DNA of 11,299 nucleotides from Polaromonas sp. (GTDB lineage Bacteria; Pseudomonadota; Gammaproteobacteria; Burkholderiales; Burkholderiaceae_C): positions 1-11,299 of the forward strand of contig JACMQR010000101.1 in assembly GCA_014376885.1 (NCBI GenBank), read 5' to 3'. Both the position numbers and the translations under genes were made by a program. Positions 1-7,516 of the stretch are shown here, one piece after another. Position 1 is the stretch's first letter; each line of letters begins with the position of its first letter. The notes under the pieces are model-generated. The model was not told the DNA's origin. It ran no database searches and worked only from the letters and a program-made list of their open reading frames with translations.

Positions 1-136
1 CCCGGCACGCGCCATGGGCCTGCAGGACCGGGGCGAGCTGGCACCCGGCCTGCGCGCCGACCTGATCCGGGTGCGGCTGAGCGGCGCCATGCCCATCGTG
101 CGCGGCGCGTGGCACCAGGGCGAGCGGGCGTTTTAG
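1..136 (+). CDS. phnM: PhnM-like amidohydrolase, C-terminal fragment (alpha-D-ribose 1-methylphosphonate 5-triphosphate diphosphatase)
   Basis: An open frame enters from the left edge (first full codon at 2) and stops with TAG at 134-136, leaving 44 residues. They read GLQDRGELAPGLRADLIRVR, then PIVRGAWHQGERAF. This is the typical C-terminal strand of amidohydrolases, where the end of the metal-dependent barrel returns to the small beta domain. The wording DRGE-APGLRADL-RVR with a final V-R-W-G-R matches what I recall of PhnM. PhnM removes pyrophosphate from the ribose triphosphate intermediate of the C-P lyase pathway for phosphonate use. The catalytic metal ligands lie outside the window. 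Another amidohydrolase, such as a dihydroorotase-like enzyme, is possible. No other phn gene is visible; the next gene, gor, converges on it. Confidence 0.68.
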   Translation, partial: PARAMGLQDRGELAPGLRADLIRVRLSGAMPIVRGAWHQGERAF

Positions 137-168
137 GCACTGGCCAGGTGAAAAAGCTGTTTTTTTAG

Positions 169-185
169 AAAAACAAGGCTCTTGT
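169..185 (-). terminator. Weak candidate terminator downstream of gor
   Basis: Read on the - strand, ACAAG, loop AGC and CTTGT (173-185) form a 5-bp stem followed by a T-rich run (169-173). It lies about 58 bases past the gor stop, in the gap between the convergent phnM and gor genes. The stem is short and AT-rich, so function is uncertain. Confidence 0.3.
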
Positions 186-226
186 GCAAGCAGGGCGTGT
201 GTTTTAAGCTATATAAATAATAGCAA
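179..226 (-). repeat. Intergenic repeat, copy A (48 bp, related to 5297-5344)
   Basis: Read on the - strand this begins TTGCTATTATTTATATAGCT and contains GCCCTGCTTGCA. It aligns without gaps over 48 bp to 5297-5344; the shared core is CCCTGCTTGCA with the outer TTGCT and an internal GCT. I recall short intergenic repeats of the form TTGCTAT-N-ATAGCT followed by a GCTTGC-like segment in Comamonadaceae genomes, and this fits as a diverged member. It fills the gap between the convergent phnM and gor genes. Confidence 0.5.
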
Positions 227-242
227 TCTGGTGCCGCTGGAT

Positions 243-1610
243 TCAGTGCTTGACCGGCTCGCGCATGGTCACGAACTCTTCGGCCATCGTCGGGTGGATG
301 CCGATGGTGCTGTCGAAGATTGCCTTGGTCGCGCCGGCTTTCATCGCCACGGCAAAGCCCTGGACAATCTCGCCGGCATCGGCGCCGACCATGTGCAGGC
401 CGACCACCCGGTCGGTCGCGTCTTCGACGATCAGCTTCATCAGGGTGCGCTCGGTGCTGCCGCTCAGGGTGTGCTTGAGTGACTTGAAGTCGCTTTTGTA
501 GACGCTGATCTTGCCGAATTTTTCGCTCGCTTCACGCTCCGAATAGCCGACCGTGCCGATGTTCGGATGGGTGAACACCGCCGTCGGGATGAAGTCGTAG
601 CTCATGGCGCGCGGCGCCTTGCCTTCTGGCGGGCCAAACAGCGCATCGACCACCACCATCGCCTCGCCCAGGGCCACCGGCGTCAGCTGCACCCGGGCCG
701 TCACATCGCCGACCGCGTAAATCGACGGCACCGAGGTCTGGTACTGGTCGTTCACCTGGATTGCCCCAGCCGCGTTCTGCGCCACGCCGGCTGCCTCCAA
801 GCCCAGGCCAGCCACCAGCGGCACCCGGCCGGTGGCATACAGCACGCTGTCAACGGTGACCAGGCTGCCGTCGTGCAACTGGACCTGCAGGCCATCGGCG
901 GTGCGTTCGATGGCGGCCACATCGGTGTTCAGGTGCAGCGTGATGCCGCTTTTGACCATCTCGCCGGCAATGAAGCCGCGCACCTCCTCGTCAAAGCCGC
1001 GCAGCACCTGGTGGCCCCGGTAGAGCTGGGTGACCTCGGAGCCGAGTCCGTTGAAGATCGAGGCAAATTCGCAGGCAATATAGCCGCCGCCAACCACCAA
1101 GAGGCGCTGCGGAAACGGCGACAGGTCAAACATCTCGTTCGAGCTGATGACATGCGCGCTGCCCGGAAATTCGGGAATGCTCGGCTTGCCGCCGGTGGCA
1201 ATCAATATGTTTTTGGCACTGTGGCGCTGGCCGGCGATATCAACCGTGTGCGCATCCACCAGCGTCGCCCAGCCATTGATGACCTGCACGCCCGAGCTTT
1301 TGAGCAATTGCAGGTAAATGCCGTTCAAGCGGGAAATTTCGCGGGCGCGGTTGGTTTTCAAAGTTTCCCAGTTCAGCAGCGGCGCCTCGCCCACCCAGCC
1401 AAAGCCGTGTGATTCCTCGAAGCTCTCGGCAAAGTGCGCTGCATAACTGTAGAGTTTTTTCGGAATGCAGCCCAGGTTGACGCAGGTGCCGCCCATCTCG
1501 GCCACCTCGGCCAGGCCGACGCGGGCGCCGCGCTGCGCGGCCATGCGGGCGGCGCGCACGCCGCCGCTGCCGCCGCCGATGACGAAAAGGTCGAAGTCAA
1601 AATTCTGCAT
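243..1610 (-). CDS. gor: Glutathione-disulfide reductase (NADPH)
   Basis: A 455-residue protein of normal length for the family. It reduces oxidised glutathione with NADPH in the cytoplasm as an FAD homodimer. Visible are the N-terminal FAD-binding GGGSGG (12-17), the redox-active disulfide in GGTCVNLGC (C43, C48), and a second nucleotide-binding GGGYIACEFA near 175. Next come two arginines in YRGHQVLRGFDEE that match the NADPH 2'-phosphate contacts known from E. coli Gor. ATGRVP and YAVGDVT complete the FAD site. The C-terminal IHPTMAEE supplies the His-Glu catalytic dyad (H439, E444). These NADPH arginines and the GR-type dimer end favour Gor over dihydrolipoamide or mercuric reductase. The start ATG at 1610 has AGGA nine bases upstream (1620-1623). 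It lies 84 bp downstream of the hydrolase on the same strand, so co-transcription is possible. Confidence 0.95.
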   Translation of the reverse strand: MQNFDFDLFVIGGGSGGVRAARMAAQRGARVGLAEVAEMGGTCVNLGCIPKKLYSYAAHFAESFEESHGFGWVGEAPLLNWETLKTNRAREISRLNGIYLQLLKSSGVQVINGWATLVDAHTVDIAGQRHSAKNILIATGGKPSIPEFPGSAHVISSNEMFDLSPFPQRLLVVGGGYIACEFASIFNGLGSEVTQLYRGHQVLRGFDEEVRGFIAGEMVKSGITLHLNTDVAAIERTADGLQVQLHDGSLVTVDSVLYATGRVPLVAGLGLEAAGVAQNAAGAIQVNDQYQTSVPSIYAVGDVTARVQLTPVALGEAMVVVDALFGPPEGKAPRAMSYDFIPTAVFTHPNIGTVGYSEREASEKFGKISVYKSDFKSLKHTLSGSTERTLMKLIVEDATDRVVGLHMVGADAGEIVQGFAVAMKAGATKAIFDSTIGIHPTMAEEFVTMREPVKH

Positions 1611-1651
1611 GGGTGTTTTTCCTGTTTACGCGCAATCGGCGACCGACCATA

Positions 1652-1679
1652 CCACCGGGCAGCAACCCTGGGCCGGTGG
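1652..1679 (-). other. GC-rich hairpin in the hydrolase-gor gap
   Basis: CCACCGG (1652-1658) and CCGGTGG (1673-1679) form a 7-bp perfect stem with a 14-base loop. It lies about 15 bases past the hydrolase stop and about 40 bases before the gor start. No T-run follows on either strand, so it is not a clear intrinsic terminator. It could stabilise the upstream message or partly separate hydrolase from gor expression. Confidence 0.4.
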
Positions 1680-1694
1680 GGTCATGTCTGCCCC

Positions 1695-2675
1695 TCAGGC
1701 CTGCTTGAGGAAGGCCAGCAAATCCGCGTTGAGCTGGTCCTTGTTCATTTGCGGAATCGCGTGCGAGCCGCCTTTGTAGACCTCAAGACGGGCATTTTTC
1801 AGGATTTTCGAGGCCGCGATGGCCGACGGGGCGATCGGCACGATCTGGTCGTCGTCGCCGTGGATGATCAGCGTTGGCAGCGTCATCTTCTTCAGGTCCT
1901 GGGTGAAGTCGGTTTCTGAAAACTGCTTGACGCACTCGTAGGAGCTGCGCAGGCTGGACTGCATGCCCAGGTTGGTGAAGGTGTCGCGGCGCCCCTGGGA
2001 GTCCTTGACGCCACTGCGGTTGAAGCCGAAGAACGGCGTGGTCAGGTCTTTGTAGAACTGGGCGCGGTCGGCTTGCAGGCCGGCACGGATGCCGTCAAAC
2101 GCACTCAGCGGCGTGCCGTCGGGGTTGTTGTCCGTCTTGAGCATCAGCGGCGTCACCGCGGCAATCAGCACCGCCTTGGAAGCGCGCGCGCTGCCGAACT
2201 TGCCCAGGTAGCGGGCGACCTCGCCGCCGCCCATCGAGTGGCCGACCAAGGTTGCGTTTTTGATGTTCAGCGTGGACACCAGGGTGTTGAGGTCGCCAGC
2301 GAAGGTGTCGTAGTTGTTGCCGTCCCAGGGCTGGCTGGAGCGGCCATGGCCGCGCCGGTCGTGGGCAATGCAGCGGTAGCCCTTGGACGCCAGGAACATC
2401 ATCTGGTCTTCCCAGGCGTCGGCGCTCAAGGGCCAGCCGTGGCTGAAGACCACGGTTTGCGGGCCGGCTCCCCAGTCCTTGTAGTAGATCTGGGCGCCGT
2501 CCTGGGTGGTCACCAGGTTGCTGCGCTGGGCTGCGGCAGGGCCGGCTTTCATGGCGGCAGCGCTGCCGACCGGGGTGGCTGCCGCCGCGCCTGCGCTGGC
2601 GGCCACGGCAAGGCTGCCGACCAGCAGGTGGCGGCGCGATTGGCCAGCGGGTGCATTGACGTTGGATGTGGACAT
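1695..2675 (-). CDS. Tat-exported alpha/beta hydrolase, non-haem chloroperoxidase/arylesterase type
   Basis: A 326-residue protein from ATG at 2675. The N-terminus SRRHLLVGS followed by an alanine-rich hydrophobic stretch (residues 13-41) is a twin-arginine export signal, so the enzyme probably acts in the periplasm. The mature part is an alpha/beta hydrolase: oxyanion region [10 protein letters not shown] (79-88), RRGHGRSS (107-114), nucleophile elbow GHSMGG (S147), acid in HGDDDQIVP (probably D276) and SHAIP (H305). This wording is typical of cofactor-free chloroperoxidases and esterases with perhydrolase side activity; family members are usually about 275 residues without a leader. An in-frame start at 2735 would add 20 residues before the Tat signal. 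I prefer 2675 because it puts the twin arginines near the N-terminus. The true substrate is unknown. A strong palindromic operator lies upstream and gor lies downstream. Confidence 0.88.
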   Translation of the reverse strand: MSTSNVNAPAGQSRRHLLVGSLAVAASAGAAAATPVGSAAAMKAGPAAAQRSNLVTTQDGAQIYYKDWGAGPQTVVFSHGWPLSADAWEDQMMFLASKGYRCIAHDRRGHGRSSQPWDGNNYDTFAGDLNTLVSTLNIKNATLVGHSMGGGEVARYLGKFGSARASKAVLIAAVTPLMLKTDNNPDGTPLSAFDGIRAGLQADRAQFYKDLTTPFFGFNRSGVKDSQGRRDTFTNLGMQSSLRSSYECVKQFSETDFTQDLKKMTLPTLIIHGDDDQIVPIAPSAIAASKILKNARLEVYKGGSHAIPQMNKDQLNADLLAFLKQA

Positions 2676-2703
2676 GGGAAGCTCGCTTTCGTTGTCGGGT
2701 TGA

Positions 2704-2727
2704 AAGGCACAAAACAAGGCACAAAAC
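2704..2727 (-). repeat. Perfect 12-bp tandem direct repeat in the hydrolase leader
   Basis: On the + strand AAGGCACAAAAC occurs twice back to back (2704-2715 and 2716-2727) with no mismatch. It lies between the operator and the chosen hydrolase start, so it should be in the 5' untranslated region. If the upstream start at 2735 were used it would encode the odd repeated peptide CALFCAF. Confidence 0.85.
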
Positions 2728-2753
2728 GGCATCACAGCATGGCGGCACCGTTT

Positions 2754-2782
2754 AATATTGCGAGCAATTTAATTGCGCGCAA
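2754..2782 (-). promoter_or_regulatory. Candidate sigma-70 promoter of the alpha/beta hydrolase
   Basis: On the - strand TTGCGC (2782-2777) is followed 17 bases later by AATATT (2759-2754); TATTAA (2757-2752) is an alternative -10 with 19-base spacing. The -10 is a weak match. The element is nevertheless AT-rich in a GC-rich genome, correctly placed before the hydrolase, and lies inside the palindromic operator, as expected for a repressible promoter. Confidence 0.45.
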
Positions 2783-2785
2783 TAT
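2755..2785 (-). promoter_or_regulatory. 31-bp near-perfect palindrome, likely MarR/OhrR-type operator
   Basis: The whole segment 2755-2785 is its own reverse complement except for one mismatched pair and the central base. It consists of two 12-bp elements, ATTGCGAGCAAT (2757-2768) and the perfect palindrome ATTGCGCGCAAT (2772-2783). Their centres are 15 bp apart. Each element is the size of a winged-helix dimer site, and the sequence style resembles MarR/OhrR operators. It covers the presumed -35 and -10 of the hydrolase. No regulator gene adjoins it in the window. Which family binds is inference. Confidence 0.7.
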
Positions 2786-2880
2786 AGTTTAGCCCGCTTC
2801 CCGGAATCGTGCATTGCCTGCGAGCTTTGCCGGCCAATCGTTTCCCGGCGGGTCAGCCGGCCCCGGGCCCGCAGCGCATT

Positions 2881-3717
2881 TCAGGCCGGGTGGCGTGCCT
2901 CGCCCTGCCGGTGGTACCGCACCAGCTCAAGCGCGCCGATGCAAACGGCCAGCCAGGCCGAGCCGGAGGCCATGCCAGCCAGCACATCGGTGGCGAAATG
3001 CACCTGCACAAAGACCCGGCTGGCGCACACGATGAAAACCACGGCAGTCGCCAGCAATAGCGCTGGCAGGCGTGCGTCCGACCAGCGAGCGGGCAGCAGC
3101 CGCACCGCCAGATAGGCCAGCATGCCGTAGGCCACCAACGAGCCCGAGGCATGGCCGCTTGGAAAGCTCCAGCCGTCGGCAAATGCCCTGAGGTTGTCAT
3201 GCACCGGCCGGGTGCGCTCGAAAATGCGCTTGAGGACCGTGTTCAGCACCGCATTGCCGCCCAGCGCCAGGGCCCAGCCGACGCACAGGCCAGGCTGGCG
3301 CTGCCAGAGCAAAAGGACTGCGACTGCCACGCCCAGGCCCGCCAGGGTGAGCGGATCGCCCAGGTGGGTCAGCAGTGCAAAGGCCCTGAAAACGCCTGGC
3401 GAAAGCGTGGCTTGAACCGTGTCTGAAAACAGCTGGTCCAGCTGGCCGAGCTGGCGGCCGTCGCCCAGCTGTTCGGCGATTTCGGCAAACACGGCGGCCG
3501 CCCCGATGATCAGGCCAAAGCCCAGCGCCAGAAAACCCAGCAGCGACGCCAGCGGCGTGAACCGGCTGCTTTCAGGGCGCGCGCCCTGGCGCTGCACCAG
3601 CCACCACACGGCGCAGACCCCGGCCAGGGCGGCGGCCAGCGCCAGGCCAAAGGCGGGCAACGCCTGGCTGGCCAGCGACTGAACGGCATTGCGAAGGGCT
3701 GGTGAATCAAGTTCCAT
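2881..3717 (-). CDS. PAP2-family membrane phosphatase
   Basis: A 278-residue integral membrane protein from ATG at 3717; an in-frame TTG at 3747 would add ten residues. Hydrophobic segments include the first 40 residues, a second near LLGFLALGFGLIIG, and further ones around the active site. The three phosphatase signature motifs are present in order: KRIFERTRP, FPSGHASGS, and ASRVFVQVHFATDVLAG. The histidines of motifs 2 and 3 are the expected nucleophile and proton relay. The family removes phosphate from lipid phosphates such as phosphatidate, phosphatidylglycerol phosphate or undecaprenyl pyrophosphate, with the active site usually facing the periplasm. The substrate cannot be told from sequence. 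It is divergent from dbpA and lies upstream of the hydrolase on the same strand, whose own promoter suggests separate control. Confidence 0.88.
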   Translation of the reverse strand: MELDSPALRNAVQSLASQALPAFGLALAAALAGVCAVWWLVQRQGARPESSRFTPLASLLGFLALGFGLIIGAAAVFAEIAEQLGDGRQLGQLDQLFSDTVQATLSPGVFRAFALLTHLGDPLTLAGLGVAVAVLLLWQRQPGLCVGWALALGGNAVLNTVLKRIFERTRPVHDNLRAFADGWSFPSGHASGSLVAYGMLAYLAVRLLPARWSDARLPALLLATAVVFIVCASRVFVQVHFATDVLAGMASGSAWLAVCIGALELVRYHRQGEARHPA

Positions 3718-3791
3718 GGCGGTGTTCGGGTGTAAAAAATGGGGCAATGGCCGGGGTGCGGGCAGCGCCAGAGCTTAACGGGATTCGCACC

Positions 3792-3811
3792 TGCGGCCCT
3801 GCCGGGCCGCA
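3792..3811 (+). other. Perfect GC-rich hairpin upstream of dbpA
   Basis: TGCGGCCC (3792-3799), loop TGCC and GGGCCGCA (3804-3811) make a perfect 8-bp stem that ends 31 bases before the dbpA start codon. No T-run follows. It lies in the 125-bp gap between divergent PAP2 and dbpA, so it may be a 5' leader structure of dbpA or a protein site. The bases just before the dbpA ATG show no strong Shine-Dalgarno sequence. Confidence 0.5.
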
Positions 3812-3842
3812 CGGCTGGCACGAGTCACGATAATCGGGCGCT

Positions 3843-5264
<1,422 letters not shown>

Positions 5265-5296
5265 GTGGGTCGGGCTGGTTCGAGGGTTAAACACGC

Positions 5297-5344
5297 TGTT
5301 TTTGCAAGCAGGGCCTGCGCTGACAGCCATTAATAAAGAAGCAA
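5297..5344 (-). repeat. Intergenic repeat, copy B (48 bp), abutting the SDR start codon
   Basis: On the - strand this begins TTGCTTCTTTATTAATGGCT and contains GGCCCTGCTTGCA. It aligns without gaps to copy A at 179-226. It ends one base before the SDR start codon, so the purine-rich AAAGAAG that must serve as ribosome site lies inside the repeat. It also holds the palindrome GCAGGGCCTGC (5308-5318), and GCTGT/ACAGC arms (5295-5299/5323-5327) enclose it. Confidence 0.5.
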
Positions 5345-5345
5345 A

Positions 5346-6074
5346 ATGAACCTTGACATGATGGAGGGTGCCGCGCTGGTGATTGGCGCGGGCGGCGGCT
5401 TGGGCGCCGCGCTGGTGGCGCAGCTTTCCGGCGCAGAAGGCGGGTCGCCAGCCTATTCGGCGGTGCTGGGGCTGAGCCGCAGCAGCCTTCCGGCCATTGA
5501 CTATGGCGACGAAGCCAGCTTGAAAACGGCGGCCGGCTGGGTTGCAGAACAGTGTGCCGCGCAGCAGCTCGAACTTCGCTTGCTGATCGTGGCCAGCGGG
5601 TTTTTGCACGGTCCCGAGGGTCAGCCCGAGCGCAGCTTCAGCCAGCTGGATGCCGGCTACTTGGCCCATGTGCTGCAGGTCAATGCCATCGGCCCGGCGC
5701 TGGTGATGAAGCATTTCTTGCCGCTGCTGCCCCGGCAGGGGCGCTGCATTGCCGCCTTCCTGTCGGCTCGGGTGGGCAGCATTGGCGACAATGCGCTGGG
5801 CGGCTGGTATGGCTACCGGGCTTCCAAGGCGGCGCTCAATCAGCTGGTCAAGACCGCCTCGGTCGAGATGACCCGGCGCAACCGGTTGTCGGTTTGCGTC
5901 GCGCTGCATCCGGGCACGGTCGCCACCGCCCTGAGCCAGCCGTTTGCCAAGACCGGCCTGAATGTGCGGCCAGCCCAGGAAGCCGCCAGCGACCTGCTGG
6001 CGGTGATTCAATGCTTGCAGCCGGGCGACACGGGTAACCTGCTGGACTACCAAGGCTTGACGCTGCCTTTCTGA
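5346..6074 (+). CDS. SDR family oxidoreductase, C-factor type
   Basis: A 242-residue short-chain dehydrogenase/reductase of the classical size. The nucleotide-binding glycine motif is VIGAGGGLG (residues 12-20), with isoleucine where TGxxxGxG has threonine. The structural Asn lies in QVNAIGPA, serines in SARVGS (S140 or S145) and the catalytic pair in YRASK (Y157, K161). The context SARVGSIGDN-GGWYGYRASKAALNQL and the following ALHPGTVATAL-QPF are typical of C-factor/CsgA-like SDRs, named after the Myxococcus C-signal precursor but in proteobacteria mostly of unknown function. Substrate and NAD/NADP preference are not evident. ATG at 5346 starts just before the Rossmann fold; an in-frame ATG four codons later is possible. 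It lies 81 bp after dbpA and could share its transcript, but no functional link is known. Confidence 0.85.
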   Translation: MNLDMMEGAALVIGAGGGLGAALVAQLSGAEGGSPAYSAVLGLSRSSLPAIDYGDEASLKTAAGWVAEQCAAQQLELRLLIVASGFLHGPEGQPERSFSQLDAGYLAHVLQVNAIGPALVMKHFLPLLPRQGRCIAAFLSARVGSIGDNALGGWYGYRASKAALNQLVKTASVEMTRRNRLSVCVALHPGTVATALSQPFAKTGLNVRPAQEAASDLLAVIQCLQPGDTGNLLDYQGLTLPF

Positions 6075-6119
6075 GTTGGCAAGGCCCTGCCCTTTTCCAA
6101 AAATACTTGAGCTTCGCTG

Positions 6120-6147
6120 CATCCAAAAGCGCCGCTGGCGTGTAGTA
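6120..6147 (+). promoter_or_regulatory. Candidate ECF-sigma promoter of the DUF3455 gene
   Basis: CATCCAA (6120-6126) is followed, after a 16-base gap from CATCCA, by GTAGTA (6142-6147), about 56 bases before the lipoprotein ATG. The same CATCCAA occurs at matching spacing before the sigma gene (6860). CCATCC-like -35 elements are known for mycobacterial SigK, whose anti-sigma RskA resembles the one here. The -10 halves agree poorly, so this is a hypothesis. Confidence 0.3.
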
Positions 6148-6203
6148 CCTGTAGCAGCGCAGAAAAAGCTGCTTCATTTGCTCAACATTTTTGGAGAACC
6201 ACC

Positions 6204-6770
6204 ATGTCGAAGAACCGCTTTCCCTTGGCCCTGGCCACCCTTTCTGCTGCTGCGTTGCTGGCCGCCTGCGGCGCCATGGCACCGATGAAACCGATGGGAT
6301 CGATGTTCATGCAGGACAGCCTTCCCGACGCTGTCAAAGTGCCGGCCGGCCACAAGGTCGCGCTGGAAACCGTCGGCGTGGGCGAGATCACCTACGAATG
6401 TCGCGACAAGGCCAACGCCCCCGGCATGACCGAATGGGTGTTCGTCGGACCGAACGCCATGCTGAATGACCGCAGCGGCAAGCAGGTCGGCAACTACTAC
6501 GGCCCGCCCGCCACCTGGGAAGCGATGGACGGCTCGAAAGTGACCGCCACGCAACTGGCGGTCGCGCCGGCCGGCACCGGCAACCTGCCGTACCAGCTGG
6601 TCAAGGCCAATCCCGCCATGGGCAGCGGCGCCATGACCGGCGTGACGCATATCCAGCGCGTGGCCCTCAAAGGCGGGGTGGCGCCTGCCAGCGAATGCAG
6701 CAGCGCCAAAAAAGGTATGAAGGAAGTGGTGAAATACCAGGCCGATTATATTTTCTGGAAAGCCGCTTGA
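6204..6770 (+). CDS. DUF3455 domain lipoprotein
   Basis: A 188-residue exported protein with a short basic N-terminus, a hydrophobic stretch and a lipobox LAAC ending at C22, so it is probably a lipoprotein. The rest matches what I recall of DUF3455: PAGHKVALETVGVGEITYEC (47-66), then EWVFVGPNAMLNDRSGKQVG, YYGPPATWEAMDGSKVTA, LPYQLVKA, GVTHIQRV and a final YQADYIFWKA. Two cysteines besides the lipid one (C66 and C165) could form a disulfide outside the cytoplasm. The biochemical function of DUF3455 is unknown to me. The ATG at 6204 has a good ribosome site GGAG at 6193-6196. It lies 158 bp before the ECF sigma gene on the same strand, which suggests it may be a target of that sigma factor. 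Confidence 0.85.
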   Translation: MSKNRFPLALATLSAAALLAACGAMAPMKPMGSMFMQDSLPDAVKVPAGHKVALETVGVGEITYECRDKANAPGMTEWVFVGPNAMLNDRSGKQVGNYYGPPATWEAMDGSKVTATQLAVAPAGTGNLPYQLVKANPAMGSGAMTGVTHIQRVALKGGVAPASECSSAKKGMKEVVKYQADYIFWKAA

Positions 6771-6793
6771 GCTCAACAGCTTGAGGGGCCCGG

Positions 6794-6811
6794 CTGCCTG
6801 GCGCAAGGCAG
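6794..6811 (+). other. Short hairpin after the DUF3455 gene
   Basis: CTGCCT (6794-6799) and AGGCAG (6806-6811) pair around a six-base loop, starting 24 bases after the lipoprotein stop. There is no T-run, so termination is not evident. The rest of the gap up to the sigma gene holds only the candidate ECF promoter. Confidence 0.3.
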
Positions 6812-6859
6812 GCCGCTGGGCAGGCACGAAACCCTTGCAGCGCGGCGCATGTCGGCTAC

Positions 6860-6887
6860 CATCCAACGAAACCTTTTCCCGGCAATC
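6860..6887 (+). promoter_or_regulatory. Candidate autoregulated ECF promoter of the sigma gene
   Basis: CATCCAA (6860-6866) is followed 16 bases after CATCCA by GCAATC (6882-6887), about 41 bases before the sigma ATG. The layout matches the element before the DUF3455 gene. ECF sigma genes usually transcribe themselves, so a shared motif before the sigma gene and a neighbour is the expected pattern. Two sites are too few to establish a consensus. Confidence 0.33.
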
Positions 6888-6928
6888 CGTTCAGGCCGCC
6901 GGGTCCGTTTCACGATTGATTCAAGCCG

Positions 6929-7516
6929 ATGGGGACTGCCTTGAAAATTGCGTCCGACACCGATCATTCCTTTGACTACGAGCAGGCCCTTCAGCGTTGC
7001 GCCGCTGGCGACCGTCAGGCATTGCAGGATATTTACACACAGGAAAGCCACCGTCTTTTGGGCGTGGCACTGCGCATCGTGCGCCAGCGTCAGCAGGCTG
7101 AAGATGTGCTGCACGATGCTTTCATGAACATCTGGACCCAAGCCGCCCGCTTTGACGCCACGCTCGGTTCGGGACGCGGCTGGATCTACAGCGTGACGCG
7201 CAACCTGGCGCTCAACAGCGTGCGCAGCGGCGCGCGCGAGGTGTCGGTGGACGAGGAAACTGCTGAGGCGCTTGATACGCAGGCATCCATGGAGGCGCAC
7301 CACGAACTGGCCGACGCGTTTGCACTGCACACCAGCCTGGGCAAGCTCAACGACTGCCTGTCGCGCCTGGAGCCAGTCCGGCGCAATTGCATTTTGTATG
7401 CCTATGTCGACGGCTGCTCGCATGGCGAGATTGCCGCGCGCACCCGCACGCCGCTGGGCACCGTCAAGGCCTGGATCAGGCGCGGCATGGGCAGCCTTCG
7501 GGAGTGCATGTCGTGA
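6929..7516 (+). CDS. ECF RNA polymerase sigma factor (SigK/RskA-associated type)
   Basis: A 195-residue two-domain sigma-70 protein, the usual ECF size. Region 2 runs from about 31 to 98, with IYTQESHRLLGVALRIV, the core-binding AEDVLHDAFMNIW (57-69) and the -10 recognition part RGWIYSVTRNLALNSVR. Region 4 covers about 140-190, with LEPVRRNCILYAYVDGCSH and the helix-turn-helix GEIAARTRTPLGTVKAWIRRG. It should direct RNA polymerase to stress-type promoters and be held inactive by the anti-sigma factor encoded next. Its stop overlaps that gene's start. The start is uncertain: ATG 6929 has a poor ribosome site, while TTG 6941 has GGGGA five bases before it and would shorten the protein by four residues. 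What signal it answers to is not visible. Confidence 0.92.
   Translation: MGTALKIASDTDHSFDYEQALQRCAAGDRQALQDIYTQESHRLLGVALRIVRQRQQAEDVLHDAFMNIWTQAARFDATLGSGRGWIYSVTRNLALNSVRSGAREVSVDEETAEALDTQASMEAHHELADAFALHTSLGKLNDCLSRLEPVRRNCILYAYVDGCSHGEIAARTRTPLGTVKAWIRRGMGSLRECMS

Noticed and set aside
567..1412. A 281-codon + strand open frame antisense to gor
   Set aside because: It is a shadow of gor, whose catalytic motifs are intact; the composition is low-complexity and no domain is seen.
2073..2792. A 239-codon + strand open frame antisense to the hydrolase and its operator
   Set aside because: Its coding bias is explained by the hydrolase on the other strand, and it would run through the operator palindrome. 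I see no family motif, so it is not the missing regulator.
6078..6096. Possible terminator after the SDR gene
   Set aside because: GGCA/TGCC gives only a 4-bp stem before CTTTT, too weak to call.
6174..6866. A 230-codon - strand open frame antisense to the DUF3455 gene
   Set aside because: The + strand gene has a strong ribosome site, a lipobox and a recognisable domain. The antisense product has none of these.
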